DNA from: Hyphomicrobiales bacterium
GTDB lineage: Bacteria; Pseudomonadota; Alphaproteobacteria; Rhizobiales; Phreatobacteraceae
Length of the DNA: 64,000 bases
NCBI GenBank assembly: GCA_017304475.1
Contig: JAFKKV010000035.1
Location: forward strand, 1-64,000
Direction of reading: 5' to 3'
Shown here piece by piece: positions 35,278 through 43,744 of the stretch. A program made the position numbers and the translations under genes. The notes below the pieces were generated by a model. That model saw nothing but the letters and a program-made list of their open reading frames with translations, had not been told where the DNA came from and did no database searches. Numbering within the stretch: position 1 is the first letter of the stretch; each line of letters begins with the position of its first letter.

Positions 35278-35904
35278 TCAGTCGCGGCGGCTGATGGTTT
35301 CGAGAATGGCCGGCATCCGCGCCGTGGCGGAGGCGAGCAGGCTCTCGTAGAGGCTGTTGCCATGGGCATCGATGGCGACCGTCACCGGCCCGAAACCCGA
35401 GATCCGGATGCGGGTCAGCCTGAACTGCATGATCAGGTCGTCCCAGCCGGTCTCGACGATCTCCTGGACGCTCGCCGAGAGCAGCGCCGAGGCACCGCCG
35501 ACAATGGAGAAATAGACGCAGCCGACCTCGCGCATCGCCTCGACGCTCTCCGCCGACAACCCACCCTTGCCGCCGACCGCGGTCAGGCCGAGCTTGCGGA
35601 TGAGCGCCGGCATCAGCGCATTGAACCGGGTCGAGGTGGTCGGATTGACATAGAGCGGCTCGAGCCGCTCGCCATCCTCGCGGCAGCAGATGCCCATATG
35701 GACGAAGGCCGCGCCCGCGAGATCGAGCGGCAGCGGCGTGTCGGCGTCGAGACAGGCGACCATGCGCTGGTGGGTCGGGAACCCCGCGGTGATGACCAGC
35801 TCGCCATCGAGCAGGACGAGATCGCCGACCTTCAGCGCCTGCGCCGCTTCGCGCGTCAGCGGCAGGGTCACCCTGGGCAGTTCGGTATCGGGGGCCATGG
35901 TCAT
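35278..35904 (-). CDS. Class I hydro-lyase beta subunit (fumarase/tartrate dehydratase)
   Basis: The 208-residue protein corresponds to the beta part of class I (iron-sulfur) fumarate hydratases and L(+)-tartrate dehydratase TtdB. Recognisable are LKVGDLVLLDGELVITAG, PTTSTRFNALMP (substrate-binding region), GGKGGLS and YFSIVGGASALL. It works as a heteromer with the alpha subunit, whose stop overlaps this start by ATGA. Together they add or remove water from fumarate, tartrate or a related 2-hydroxy diacid. Sequence cannot separate fumarase from tartrate dehydratase. Confidence 0.86.
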   Translation of the reverse strand: MTMAPDTELPRVTLPLTREAAQALKVGDLVLLDGELVITAGFPTHQRMVACLDADTPLPLDLAGAAFVHMGICCREDGERLEPLYVNPTTSTRFNALMPALIRKLGLTAVGGKGGLSAESVEAMREVGCVYFSIVGGASALLSASVQEIVETGWDDLIMQFRLTRIRISGFGPVTVAIDAHGNSLYESLLASATARMPAILETISRRD

Positions 35905-36770
35905 TCGATGCGCTCGACCGTGCCGGAATTGTGGATCAGGGCGCGGGTGCGCCGGTTGATCCAGCAATTGAAGCAGACCGCCACCGGCGTGAAGCCGTGG
36001 CCGGAGGAATAATTGACATGGACGCCGAAGGCCGTCGTCGAACCGCCGACACCCATCGGCCCGAAGCCGGTGGCATTGACCGCCTTCAGCAGGCGCTCCT
36101 CCATCTCGGCGACCATGGGCTCGGGATTGCGCTGGCCGAAAGGCCTGAGGCTCGCTTCCTTGGCGATCTTGGCGGCATGGTCGAAGCTGCCGCCGATGCC
36201 GACGCCGATGACGACGGGCGGGCAATGCTGGCCGCCGGCCTTCAGCACGCAGTCCATGATGAATTTCTCGATCACGTCGAGCGTCGGATAGCTGAACACT
36301 TCGAGCGCCGCCCAGCGGCCCGAGCCAAGCGCCTTGGGCGAGCAGGTGATGTCGAGCGCGTCCGACCCGTCGACGAGGTCATAGGACACGATCGGCATGT
36401 CCTTGCCCTTGTAGCTGCGCTCATTGGTCAGGGGATTGGTGACGAATTTCAGGATCGGCGGATCGATGGTCTGAACCAGGTGATCGAAACCGTCGACGAT
36501 CGCCCGCTTGATGTCGCCTTCCATGCGCACGCCCGTGCCGATGCGCACGAAATAGGTGGGAATGCCGGCATCCGAACAGACGAAGCGGCCGGTCTTTTCG
36601 GCGACCTCGGCGCTGTCGAGCATGAAGGCCAGCGTCCGGCGCGCGCTGGCGCTCGACTCCGTCTCCTGGGCGCGCTTCAGCGCTTCCTTGGAATTCTGCG
36701 GAATGCGCTTCAGCGACCATTCGTAGAGGTTCGCGGTCACCTCTTTGACCAGATCGTAGGTGATCGCCAT
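35901..36770 (-). CDS. Class I hydro-lyase alpha subunit (fumarase/tartrate dehydratase)
   Basis: The 289-residue protein is the iron-sulfur half of a class I hydro-lyase (TtdA/FumA N-terminal domain). Three conserved Cys able to hold the [4Fe-4S] cluster are seen: Cys65 in FVCSDAGIP, one in GGQHCPPV and one near FNCWINRR; VGIGGSFDHAAKIAKEA is a family block. The cluster binds the substrate hydroxyl directly and is oxygen-sensitive. It is coupled to the beta subunit and divergent from a malate/lactate dehydrogenase-like gene, which suggests sequential use of a 2-hydroxy acid. Confidence 0.88.
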   Translation of the reverse strand: MAITYDLVKEVTANLYEWSLKRIPQNSKEALKRAQETESSASARRTLAFMLDSAEVAEKTGRFVCSDAGIPTYFVRIGTGVRMEGDIKRAIVDGFDHLVQTIDPPILKFVTNPLTNERSYKGKDMPIVSYDLVDGSDALDITCSPKALGSGRWAALEVFSYPTLDVIEKFIMDCVLKAGGQHCPPVVIGVGIGGSFDHAAKIAKEASLRPFGQRNPEPMVAEMEERLLKAVNATGFGPMGVGGSTTAFGVHVNYSSGHGFTPVAVCFNCWINRRTRALIHNSGTVERIE

Positions 36771-36782
36771 GGTCGTCCCTTC

Positions 36783-36810
36783 GTGTTGACGGAACGATAG
36801 CGATCAACAC
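36783..36810. promoter_or_regulatory. Operator-like inverted repeat in hydro-lyase/Ldh divergent gap
   Basis: GTGTTGA (36783-36789) and TCAACAC (36804-36810) form an inverted repeat with centres 21 bp apart, two helical turns, 13 bp upstream of the hydro-lyase alpha start and 117 bp upstream of the dehydrogenase. A GCCGA/TCGGC dyad follows. It may bind the nearby IclR protein; inferred. Confidence 0.45.
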
Positions 36811-36926
36811 AGCCGGTATCGATGGAAAGCCGATGCGTTTCGGCTAGCGAAATATCATGCCCACCCGCAGCCAGATGCACCCGATGGCCGTAATGTCGCG
36901 GCCGGATCGATCCAGGGGATGACGCG

Positions 36927-37979
36927 ATGACCATGACAACAGAACGGCCCGCGCCGGCGCCCGGCAAGGTCCGGCGCGACGTTGCGGGGCTCAGGGCCGA
37001 GATCGTCGGCCTGTTCACCCACGCCGGCCTCCCCGAACAGGCTGCCGCGCGCATGGCCAAGGCACTGGTCGAGGCCGAGCAGCAGGGTCTCGGCTCCCAT
37101 GGCCTGATGCACCTGCCGCTCTATCTCGACCGCATCAAGGCCGGCTCGGTGACGATGGCCGACCGGGCAACCCTCGTCACCGACCAGGCCGCCGTCGCCG
37201 TGCTCGATGCCGGCCATATGCTCGGCCATCTCGCCGCCGAACAGGCCATGGCGCTGGCGGTGGAGAAGGCGAAAGCCTTCGGCATCGGCGCGGTGGCGGT
37301 CCGCCACGGCTTCCATTTCGGCGCGGCCGGCCGCTACGCGCTGCAGGCGGCCGCGGCGAACTGCGTCGGCATCGCCTTGTCGAACACCAAACCGATGATG
37401 CCGGCGCCCGGCGGCGCCGAGGCCCTCGTCGGCAACAACCCGGTCGCCATCGCCGTGCCGACGGCCGATGCCCCCGCCATCGTCATGGACATGGCGACGA
37501 GCGAAGGCGCGCTCGGCAAGATCCGCATGGCGGCGCGGGCAGGGCGGCCGATCCCGGCGAGCTGGGCGGTCACCGCGGACGGCGAACCGACGACCGATCC
37601 GGAAGCTGCCATCAAGGGCATGCTGCTGCCGACCGGCGGGCCCAAGGGCTTCGCGCTCGCCTTGATGATCGACCTGCTCTGCGGCCTGCTGTCGGGCGGC
37701 GCCTCCGGGGCCGAGGTTCGCCCGCTTTATGGCGATGTCACCGTGCCGAACGACTGCTCGTTCCTGTTCATCGCCATCCATGCCGGCCATTTCGGGCAAG
37801 GCCAGGCGCTGCCGCAGCGCGCGGCCCAGGCCCGCGGCCGGCTCCTCGCATCGAAACGCGCCGCCGGCACCGAACGCGTCGTCGCGCCGGGCCAGCGCAA
37901 ATGGGAGGCCGAGCAGCGCCAGGCCGAGAGCGTCGACATCGACGAAGCGGTGATGGCGGCGATCGGCAAGCTTGGTTGA
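36927..37979 (+). CDS. Ldh2/malate dehydrogenase-family oxidoreductase
   Basis: The 350-residue protein belongs to the Ldh2 (YlbC/YbiC-like) NAD(P)-dependent oxidoreductases, unrelated to classical malate dehydrogenase. Key blocks are QGLGSHGLMHLPLYLDRIKAG (about 52-72, with catalytic His), the SNTKPMMPAPGGAEALVGNNPVAIA region and PKGFALALMIDLLCGLLSGG. These enzymes oxidise L-malate, L-lactate, ureidoglycolate or 2,3-diketogulonate. Its divergent position next to a fumarase or tartrate dehydratase suggests a 2-hydroxy dicarboxylate pathway. Confidence 0.88.
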   Translation: MTMTTERPAPAPGKVRRDVAGLRAEIVGLFTHAGLPEQAAARMAKALVEAEQQGLGSHGLMHLPLYLDRIKAGSVTMADRATLVTDQAAVAVLDAGHMLGHLAAEQAMALAVEKAKAFGIGAVAVRHGFHFGAAGRYALQAAAANCVGIALSNTKPMMPAPGGAEALVGNNPVAIAVPTADAPAIVMDMATSEGALGKIRMAARAGRPIPASWAVTADGEPTTDPEAAIKGMLLPTGGPKGFALALMIDLLCGLLSGGASGAEVRPLYGDVTVPNDCSFLFIAIHAGHFGQGQALPQRAAQARGRLLASKRAAGTERVVAPGQRKWEAEQRQAESVDIDEAVMAAIGKLG

Positions 37980-38020
37980 GGGTGGCGGCTGGTATTCGCC
38001 GCACCGTGACTATTGATTTT

Positions 38021-38185
38021 GGTGCAAGGAATTCGTGGATGCCCGGGACAAGCCCGGGCAAGACGATGGGGCGGCCTTACGGCGCGCGAGGGGACCGTTC
38101 GGATCCTGCGCCCGTTGGTCCAGTGCCCGTCGCGCCAAGGATAATTCTCGTCTTGGCCGGGCTTGTCCCGGCCAACCACGACTTC
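38021..38185. repeat. Inverted repeat, family C copy 1
   Basis: Left arm 38021-38066 contains GCCCGGG-ACAAG-CCCGGGC and right arm 38142-38185 contains GGCCGGG-CTTGT-CCCGGCC; the flanks (GGAATTCGTGGATG and its partner) pair too. The same unit recurs in inverted orientation at 41960-42120. It lies in the gap before the EmrB-like gene and has no coding content. Confidence 0.8.
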
Positions 38186-38282
38186 AAGGCGCGCGTCGCT
38201 ACGATCGGTTCCCACTGAAAAGCACGCGAAACGCCTCGCCGCGCCTATCCAGTCAAACCGTCGCAATCGCTAAACAGCAGCC

Positions 38283-39875
38283 CTAATGCGCGCCGCCGCC
38301 ACCGGCCGGCGCGGGCCGCGGCTTGCGCATGATCGGCACCAGCCCGACCATCAGGACGAACAGCACGGTCAGCGCGAAGAAGACGTCACCGATCGCCATG
38401 ACGAAAGCCTCACGCCGCACCATGGCGGCCAATTGCTTGAGCGCGGCGAGATCGGCATCCGAGCCGAGCGACTGGAACGCCTGGGTCAGCGAATTCAGCG
38501 TCTCCTCGGCGCGGAACCGGCCCCAAGCGACCTGCTCGTGCAGCCGCTGCAGATGCAGGTCGGTGCGGTCGTTGAGCAAGGTGTTGATCAGGGCGAGGCC
38601 GACGGCGCCGCCGAGATTGCGGGTCAGGTTGTAGAGGCCGGAGGCATTCTTCATCTTGTCGAGCGGCAGCGTGCCGAGCGACAGGTTGTTGATCGGCACC
38701 ATGCACAACATCAGGGCCGCGCCGCGCAGGATCTGCGGCACGATCAATTCGCCGAAGGTCCAGTCCTTGGTGATGAAGGAGACCTGATAGGTGCCGAGCG
38801 CGAACAGCAGGAAGCCGATCGCCATCATGATGCGCAGGTCCATCTTGGTCGACAGACGGCCGACGATCGGCGCCGACAGGAACATGGCGATGCCGGTGAC
38901 GAACATGGTCTCGCCGATCATCAGCGCCGAGAAGCCGCGGACGCGAGCGAGATAGACCGGGTAAAGGTAGGTCAGGCCGTAGAGGCCGATGCCGCAGACG
39001 AAGGAGGCGAGGCAGCCCGACCAGAAATTGCGGTTGGTGAAGGTCGTGAGGTCGACGATCGGCTGCGGCGCGGTAAAGGCTCGCCAGAAGAACACCACGC
39101 AGCTGACCGCCATGCAGACGAAAACGACGAACACGATCTCGTCCTGGAACCAGTCCTTGGTCGGGCCTTCCTCCAGCACATATTCGAGCCCGCCGAGGAA
39201 CACGGCCATGGAGATCAGGCCGAACCAGTCGAAACGGTTGAGCAGCGAATAGTCGGGCTTGTCGAAATCGACCAGCCGCCAGACCGCCACCGTGACGATG
39301 ATGCCGGGCGGCACGTTGACGAGGAACAGCCAGTGCCAGGAGAACAGGTCGGTCAGATAGCCACCGACGGTGGGGCCGATCGTCGGCGCGAGCGTCGCGA
39401 CCATGCCGATCAGCGGCGAGACGATCGACCGCTTGGACGGCGGAAAGATCGTGAAGGCGGTGGCGAAGACCGTCGGGATCATGGCGCCGCCGAGGAAACC
39501 CTGCAAAGCGCGCCAGATGATCATTTCGGTGATCGAGGTCGACATGGCGCACATCACGCTCATCAGCGTGAAACCGGCGGCCGAAATGGTGAAGATCACC
39601 CGCGTCGACAGGGCCCGCGACAACAGGCCCGACAGCGGGATCATGATCACTTCGGCGATCAGGTAGGAGGTCTGGACCCAGGAAATCTCGTCGGCGCTGG
39701 CCGACAGGCCGGCCTGGATCTCGGCGAGCGAAGCCGAGACGATCTGGATGTCCAGGATCGCCATGAACATGCCGAAGACCATGGCGATGAAGGCGAGCAG
39801 GCGGCCGATCTCGATGCGGTCCTCGGCGGGCTTGGCCGGCGCCGGTGCCGCATCGCTGGTCGAGACCGCGCTCAT
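38283..39875 (-). CDS. emrB: EmrB-like DHA2 MFS exporter
   Basis: The 530-residue protein has 14 predicted helices and the EmrB/QacA motifs: ILDIQIVSASLAEIQAG at TM1, SWVQTSYLIAEVIMIPLSGLLSRAL, and PTIGPTVGGYLTDLFSWHW in TM5. It pumps lipophilic drugs or proton uncouplers outward in a tripartite complex with the adjoining membrane-fusion protein and a TolC-type channel. Its start overlaps the stop of the EmrA-like gene (ATGA, 39872-39875), so the two are coupled. Expression is likely under the divergent TetR repressor. Confidence 0.92.
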   Translation of the reverse strand: MSAVSTSDAAPAPAKPAEDRIEIGRLLAFIAMVFGMFMAILDIQIVSASLAEIQAGLSASADEISWVQTSYLIAEVIMIPLSGLLSRALSTRVIFTISAAGFTLMSVMCAMSTSITEMIIWRALQGFLGGAMIPTVFATAFTIFPPSKRSIVSPLIGMVATLAPTIGPTVGGYLTDLFSWHWLFLVNVPPGIIVTVAVWRLVDFDKPDYSLLNRFDWFGLISMAVFLGGLEYVLEEGPTKDWFQDEIVFVVFVCMAVSCVVFFWRAFTAPQPIVDLTTFTNRNFWSGCLASFVCGIGLYGLTYLYPVYLARVRGFSALMIGETMFVTGIAMFLSAPIVGRLSTKMDLRIMMAIGFLLFALGTYQVSFITKDWTFGELIVPQILRGAALMLCMVPINNLSLGTLPLDKMKNASGLYNLTRNLGGAVGLALINTLLNDRTDLHLQRLHEQVAWGRFRAEETLNSLTQAFQSLGSDADLAALKQLAAMVRREAFVMAIGDVFFALTVLFVLMVGLVPIMRKPRPAPAGGGGAH

Positions 39876-41131
39876 GGCTGGACGCGGCCGTTCTGTTCGG
39901 TCGCGCCCAGGCGCGCCGGGGCGCGGCTACCCTGGTCGATCACCCCGACGCGGGCGGGATCGGGCTCCCGGCCGGTGCGGATCGTGGTGATCACCGACAT
40001 GCCCGGCCGGAGCCGGCCATGGGCCACCGCCTGCGGGTCGAGCGCGATGCGCACCGGGATGCGCTGGACGATCTTGGTGAAGTTGCCGGTGGCGTTTTCC
40101 GGCGGCAGCAGCGAGAAGATGGCGCCGGAGGCCGGCGCGATGCTCTCGACCCGGCCATGGATCGGCTGGCCGGAAAAGGCGTCGACGGAGACGTCGACGC
40201 TGTCGCCGAGCGTGATGCGGCCGACCTGGGTTTCCTTCAGATTGGCCTCGACATAGATCGAGGCGGTCGCCACCAGCGCCAGCAGGCGCGTGCCCGGCTG
40301 CACGAACTGGCCGATTTGCACCACACGATTGCCGACCACGCCGTCGACAGGCGCGCGCACCACGGTGAAGTCCAGGTCGCGCTTGGCCCGATCGAGGGCA
40401 TTCTGCAATTCGCCCTTCACCCTTTCGGCCTCGCTGCGCTGGGCCTTCAGAACAGCCACTTGCGCTTCCGCGCCCGTGATCGCCGCCTTGGCTTGCTCGA
40501 CCTGGGCGAGATTGCGATCGCGGTCGGCCTTGGCGGTATCGACCGCCGCCTGGCTGGCGAATTCCTGGCTGATCAGCCGCTGCGCGCGGGCAAGCGCCGA
40601 AACGGTGCGCTGGGTATCGGCTTCCGCCGCGGCGAGCTGGGCGCGTGCCTGGGCGACGGCGGCGTCCTGCGCGACGCGCTGCGCCTCGATCCGCTGGATG
40701 GTCGAATCCTGCGTCGCGACCTTGGCCGCGGCTGCCTCGACCGCCAGGCGGTAGTCGCCGTCGTCGATGCGGGCGAGCACGTCGCCGGCGCGCACCGCGA
40801 CATTGTCGCGCACCGCCACCTCGGTGACATAGCCGGAAATCTTGGCGGCCAGGATGGTGGTGTCGGCCTTCACATAGGCATCGTCGGTCGACACCAGGAA
40901 GCGTCCCTCGACATACCAATTATAGCCGAACCAGCCGCCGGCGCCGATCACGGCGGCGGCGATCAGGGCCAGGACGAAGCGCTTGCGCGACGATTTCGCC
41001 GGAGCTGCCGGTTGAACCGGGGAGGGGGGCAGGACCGGCGTGCCCTGCGCCGCGGGATTGGCCTCGGGCGCTTCCGCCCGCCGTCCTTGGACATACCCGC
41101 CCGGCGCCGCGCCTTCGCGAACATCGGCCAT
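39872..41131 (-). CDS. emrA: EmrA-like membrane-fusion protein (HlyD family)
   Basis: The 419-residue protein has a cytoplasmic Pro-rich tail, one membrane helix (about residues 55-74, FVLALIAAAVIGAGGWFGYNW), a biotinyl-lipoyl-like half (GYVTEVAVRDNVAVRAGDVLARID), a long coiled coil (about 130-240) and a second lipoyl half (VRAPVDGVVGNRVVQIGQFVQPG). It links the EmrB-like pump to an outer-membrane channel. The ATG at 41131 with GGAG upstream is preferred over longer frames up to 41206, because these would run into a TetR operator. Confidence 0.92.
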   Translation of the reverse strand: MADVREGAAPGGYVQGRRAEAPEANPAAQGTPVLPPSPVQPAAPAKSSRKRFVLALIAAAVIGAGGWFGYNWYVEGRFLVSTDDAYVKADTTILAAKISGYVTEVAVRDNVAVRAGDVLARIDDGDYRLAVEAAAAKVATQDSTIQRIEAQRVAQDAAVAQARAQLAAAEADTQRTVSALARAQRLISQEFASQAAVDTAKADRDRNLAQVEQAKAAITGAEAQVAVLKAQRSEAERVKGELQNALDRAKRDLDFTVVRAPVDGVVGNRVVQIGQFVQPGTRLLALVATASIYVEANLKETQVGRITLGDSVDVSVDAFSGQPIHGRVESIAPASGAIFSLLPPENATGNFTKIVQRIPVRIALDPQAVAHGRLRPGMSVITTIRTGREPDPARVGVIDQGSRAPARLGATEQNGRVQP

Positions 41132-41172
41132 GCTGATCTCCATATCCGTAAGGCCCCATGCGGCCTTTTGAC

Positions 41173-41250
41173 CGAACCGTTCGGTTCGATCGCGCTTGAC
41201 ATACACCTGTTAAATGCGCTCTACAAGGCTAAACCGAACCGTTCGGTTCG
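41173..41250. promoter_or_regulatory. Twin TetR operators and divergent promoters
   Basis: The 16-bp dyad CGAACCGTTCGGTTCG is repeated exactly at 41173-41188 and 41235-41250, with centres 62 bp apart. Between them a TTGACA (41196-41201) and a CTACAA (41221-41226) suit a plus-strand promoter for the TetR gene; TTGTAG and GTATGT on the minus strand suit emrAB. Binding by the adjacent TetR to both would silence both sides. Confidence 0.85.
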
Positions 41251-41268
41251 ATTTTGAGGATCACAATT

Positions 41269-41928
41269 TTGAGCGACGTCGCCATTCCCAGAGCGCGCGA
41301 GACCGATGGCGGTGCTGCGCCCGAGATTCTGGACACCGCCAAACGGCGCCAGATCCTCGAGGGAGCGCGCCGGGTGTTTTTCGAGCGCGGCTTCGAAGCC
41401 GCGAGCATGAACGATATCACCCGCGCGGCCGGCGTCTCGAAAGGCACGATCTACGCCTATTTCAACAGCAAGGAACATCTGTTCGAAGCGCTGGTCGGGC
41501 TGGAGCGGCGCGAGCAGGCCGAACGCCTGTTCGACCTCGACCGCACAGCCCCCTCGATTGCCGGAGAACTGGAAGAGCTCGGCGTGCGTCTCGCCACTGC
41601 GCTGTGCGAGCCGGAATCGGTCGCCCGGATCCGCATGGTGGTCGGTGTCGCGCCGCGCCTGCCGGAAGTCGGCCGGGCCTTCTACGACGCCGGTCCGCGG
41701 GTGGGCAATGCGCGGCTCGCCGCCTATTTCGCCGATCTCGACGCCGCCGGGCGCATCGCCTTCGACGACCCGGTCACGGCGGCACGCCAGTTCCTCGACC
41801 TGTGCATCAGCGAACCGGTGCGGCGGATCATTTTCGGTTTCGACCCGCTCACCGCGCAGAGCGACCTCAGGGCCTCGGTCCGGGCGGCCACCGCCATGTT
41901 CCTGCGCGCCTATCCGCCGCGGGGCTAG
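41269..41928 (+). CDS. TetR-family repressor of the emrAB pump
   Basis: The 219-residue protein has the TetR helix-turn-helix (AASMNDITRAAGVSKGTIYAYFNSKEHLFEAL, about residues 46-77) and an all-helical ligand-binding C-terminal half typical of the AcrR/AefR branch. TTG 41269 is chosen because GAGGA lies 8 bases upstream (41256-41260); there is no nearby ATG. It is divergent from emrAB and its operators flank the shared promoter region, so local and self-repression relieved by pump substrates is likely. Confidence 0.9.
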   Translation: MSDVAIPRARETDGGAAPEILDTAKRRQILEGARRVFFERGFEAASMNDITRAAGVSKGTIYAYFNSKEHLFEALVGLERREQAERLFDLDRTAPSIAGELEELGVRLATALCEPESVARIRMVVGVAPRLPEVGRAFYDAGPRVGNARLAAYFADLDAAGRIAFDDPVTAARQFLDLCISEPVRRIIFGFDPLTAQSDLRASVRAATAMFLRAYPPRG

Positions 41929-41959
41929 TCCCCTTCGCTTTGGTCATCGGCAGGAAAAC

Positions 41960-42120
41960 AAGTCGTGGATGCCCGGGACAGGCCCGGGCAGGACGATGTG
42001 TTGACCTCACAGCGTGCCGGGCCACGGGGCTGCTCTTGCGACCGGTCGACCCGTGATCCTCGCTCCAAGACAGTTCTCGTCTTGGCCGGGCTTGTCCCGG
42101 CCATCCACGAATTCGGTGCA
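41960..42120. repeat. Inverted repeat, family C copy 2
   Basis: The left arm 41960-41996 with GCCCGGG-ACAGG-CCCGGGC and the right arm 42073-42120 with GGCCGGG-CTTGT-CCCGGCC match family C copy 1 at 38021-38185, in the opposite overall orientation. Together the two copies flank the emrAB-tetR module. No coding sequence was found in 41929-42268. Confidence 0.8.
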
Positions 42121-42268
42121 ATTTCGCCCGGGGAACAGTCCATATCTATCGGGCGAGACCGAAATGGACAATTTCCGCCTGGGCTGATCGACACGACGCC
42201 GCCAAGTTCGGTCCAACTGGTTGCTCGTCACGGAAAAGGCGCGCGAAGACCTTTGCCACCCGACCCGA

Positions 42269-42898
42269 TCACTGCACCGGCACCGCCGCCTGCCATTTCG
42301 CGATCGCCTCGATCGGATGGATCAGCATGATGATGTTGAGTGTCAGATTGTCCCGGATGCCATAGGCCAGCCCGAGCTCGATCACCACGAAAATGACGGC
42401 CAGGAGGCTGACCGGCAGGCGCCTGGCCAGCAGGAAGCCGACGATCATCGACACCATGTCGCCGAGCGAATTGACGATACTGTCGCCGTAATAGTTCAGC
42501 GAAACGGTTGCCGACCGGTAGCGCTCGATGACCATATTGGTGTTCTCGGCAATCTCCCAGGCGGCCTCGATGCCGACCGCCAGCACCAGCCGCTGGCCGA
42601 AGGTCGAGCGCGGAAACACAAGCCAGGCCAGGCCGTAGAACAGGAAGCCGTGCAGGACATGGCTGAACGAATACCAGTCGAGCAGCTGCTGGGAGTTTTC
42701 CGAACTGTGCACATTGCCGTGCCAGAGCTTGATGGTGCCGCAAGTGCAGATCGGCGTGCGGCCCATGGCGTAAAGCGTGATCGCCTGGGCGAGGATCAGG
42801 CCGGCCACGATCAGGAGGCAGTTGCGGCTCACCGTCCAATGGCCCTGGGGCGAGCCCGGCGGCCCGGCGGACGCGTCGTCAGCCATCATTTTCGGCAT
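42269..42898 (-). CDS. DUF2585 (UPF0314) membrane protein
   Basis: The 209-residue protein matches DUF2585, a rhizobial family of unknown role. Around six hydrophobic segments are seen. Conserved parts are PICTCGTIKLWHG (with a CxC), SQQLLDWYSFSHVLHGFLFYG and EAAWEIAENTNMVIERYR, which together carry several His, Asp and Glu in the membrane, suggesting an enzyme or metal site. It overlaps the small upstream gene by 20 bp. Confidence 0.85.
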   Translation of the reverse strand: MPKMMADDASAGPPGSPQGHWTVSRNCLLIVAGLILAQAITLYAMGRTPICTCGTIKLWHGNVHSSENSQQLLDWYSFSHVLHGFLFYGLAWLVFPRSTFGQRLVLAVGIEAAWEIAENTNMVIERYRSATVSLNYYGDSIVNSLGDMVSMIVGFLLARRLPVSLLAVIFVVIELGLAYGIRDNLTLNIIMLIHPIEAIAKWQAAVPVQ

Positions 42899-43139
42899 TC
42901 AGGTCTTCGAGCTCCAATGCGGTGCCCTCGGGCCCCGCCGGCAAGTGGTCATGGGCGACCGCCCATTCGCGGAAAATATGACGCAAGGCGGCAGGCCGGC
43001 TCATGCCCGGCCGGTCCTTGGCGATGAAGGCGTCGAGAATGGCCAAGAGGTCGGGCGAAAGCCTCAGCCCGATCGGCGTGGCATCGACACGCGGCCGGCC
43101 ACGGCCCTTCCAGTCACGGGAAGTGAATCCTGAGGTCAC
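42879..43139 (-). CDS. Small ribbon-helix-helix-like protein
   Basis: The 86-residue protein starts at GTG 43139. Its core, DATPIGLRLSPDLLAILDAFIAKDRPGMSRPAALRHIFREWAVAH (about 19-62), has the beta-strand plus two-helix pattern of ribbon-helix-helix DNA-binding proteins. It may be a small regulator or antitoxin-like protein, but no toxin gene adjoins it. It overlaps the DUF2585 gene, with which it is probably co-transcribed. Confidence 0.6.
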   Translation of the reverse strand: MTSGFTSRDWKGRGRPRVDATPIGLRLSPDLLAILDAFIAKDRPGMSRPAALRHIFREWAVAHDHLPAGPEGTALELEDLNAENDG

Positions 43140-43212
43140 GCCCCGATGGTAAGGGAAAGGCCGACCCGGGCAAAGCCGAAACTGCCGCTCGGCTCGCCCG
43201 CCGGCCGGCGCG

Positions 43213-43635
43213 CTACTGGGAACGCTTGCCGCTGGCGTCGAACTGCCTCAGGAAGGCAATGAGATCGCGGACCTGGGCGTCCTGGCGCAATCCGGCGAAA
43301 ACCATGCGGGTGCCCGGCGTAACGCTGCGGGGATCGCGGATATAGGTGGCGAAATTCTCCTCCGACCAGACCTTGGAGGCGACTTCGGGCCGCTTATAGG
43401 CTTCCGAATAGGTGTAGCCGGGCACCGCGCCGGCGGTCCGGCCGATCAGCCCGTTCAACTGCGGTCCGACGCCGTTGCGCGCGGTCTCGCCGACCTGGTG
43501 GCAAGCGCGGCACTGGGCAAAGACGCGTTCGCCGGCGGCGGCGTCCTGGGCCGATGCGGCGCCGGGCAGGGCAAGCGCGCCCAGAAGCGTGCCGAGGCAG
43601 ACGCGCAGGAGGACGGCGGGAGAGGCAAAAGGCAT
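43213..43635 (-). CDS. Periplasmic class I cytochrome c
   Basis: The 140-residue protein has a Sec signal (about 1-29, ending ASA) and one heme site CRACH (about residues 41-45) with a Met near the C-terminus (TRMVFAG), the layout of cytochrome c2/c550. It resembles electron carriers that take electrons from Sox enzymes to a terminal oxidase. It lies at the downstream end of the sox locus, after the flavocytochrome gene, and may be the acceptor for it. ATG 43635 is used; an ATG 8 codons upstream is less likely. Confidence 0.88.
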   Translation of the reverse strand: MPFASPAVLLRVCLGTLLGALALPGAASAQDAAAGERVFAQCRACHQVGETARNGVGPQLNGLIGRTAGAVPGYTYSEAYKRPEVASKVWSEENFATYIRDPRSVTPGTRMVFAGLRQDAQVRDLIAFLRQFDASGKRSQ

Positions 43636-43744
43636 GATGGGTCCTGGCTGGATGATCAAGGGATAGGGAGCAGGAGGCCGCGCCGAGCCATCCCGGCACG
43701 CGGCATCGCCGCGAGCCGGCCGGATCGGCGGCTGCGTCCCGGGT

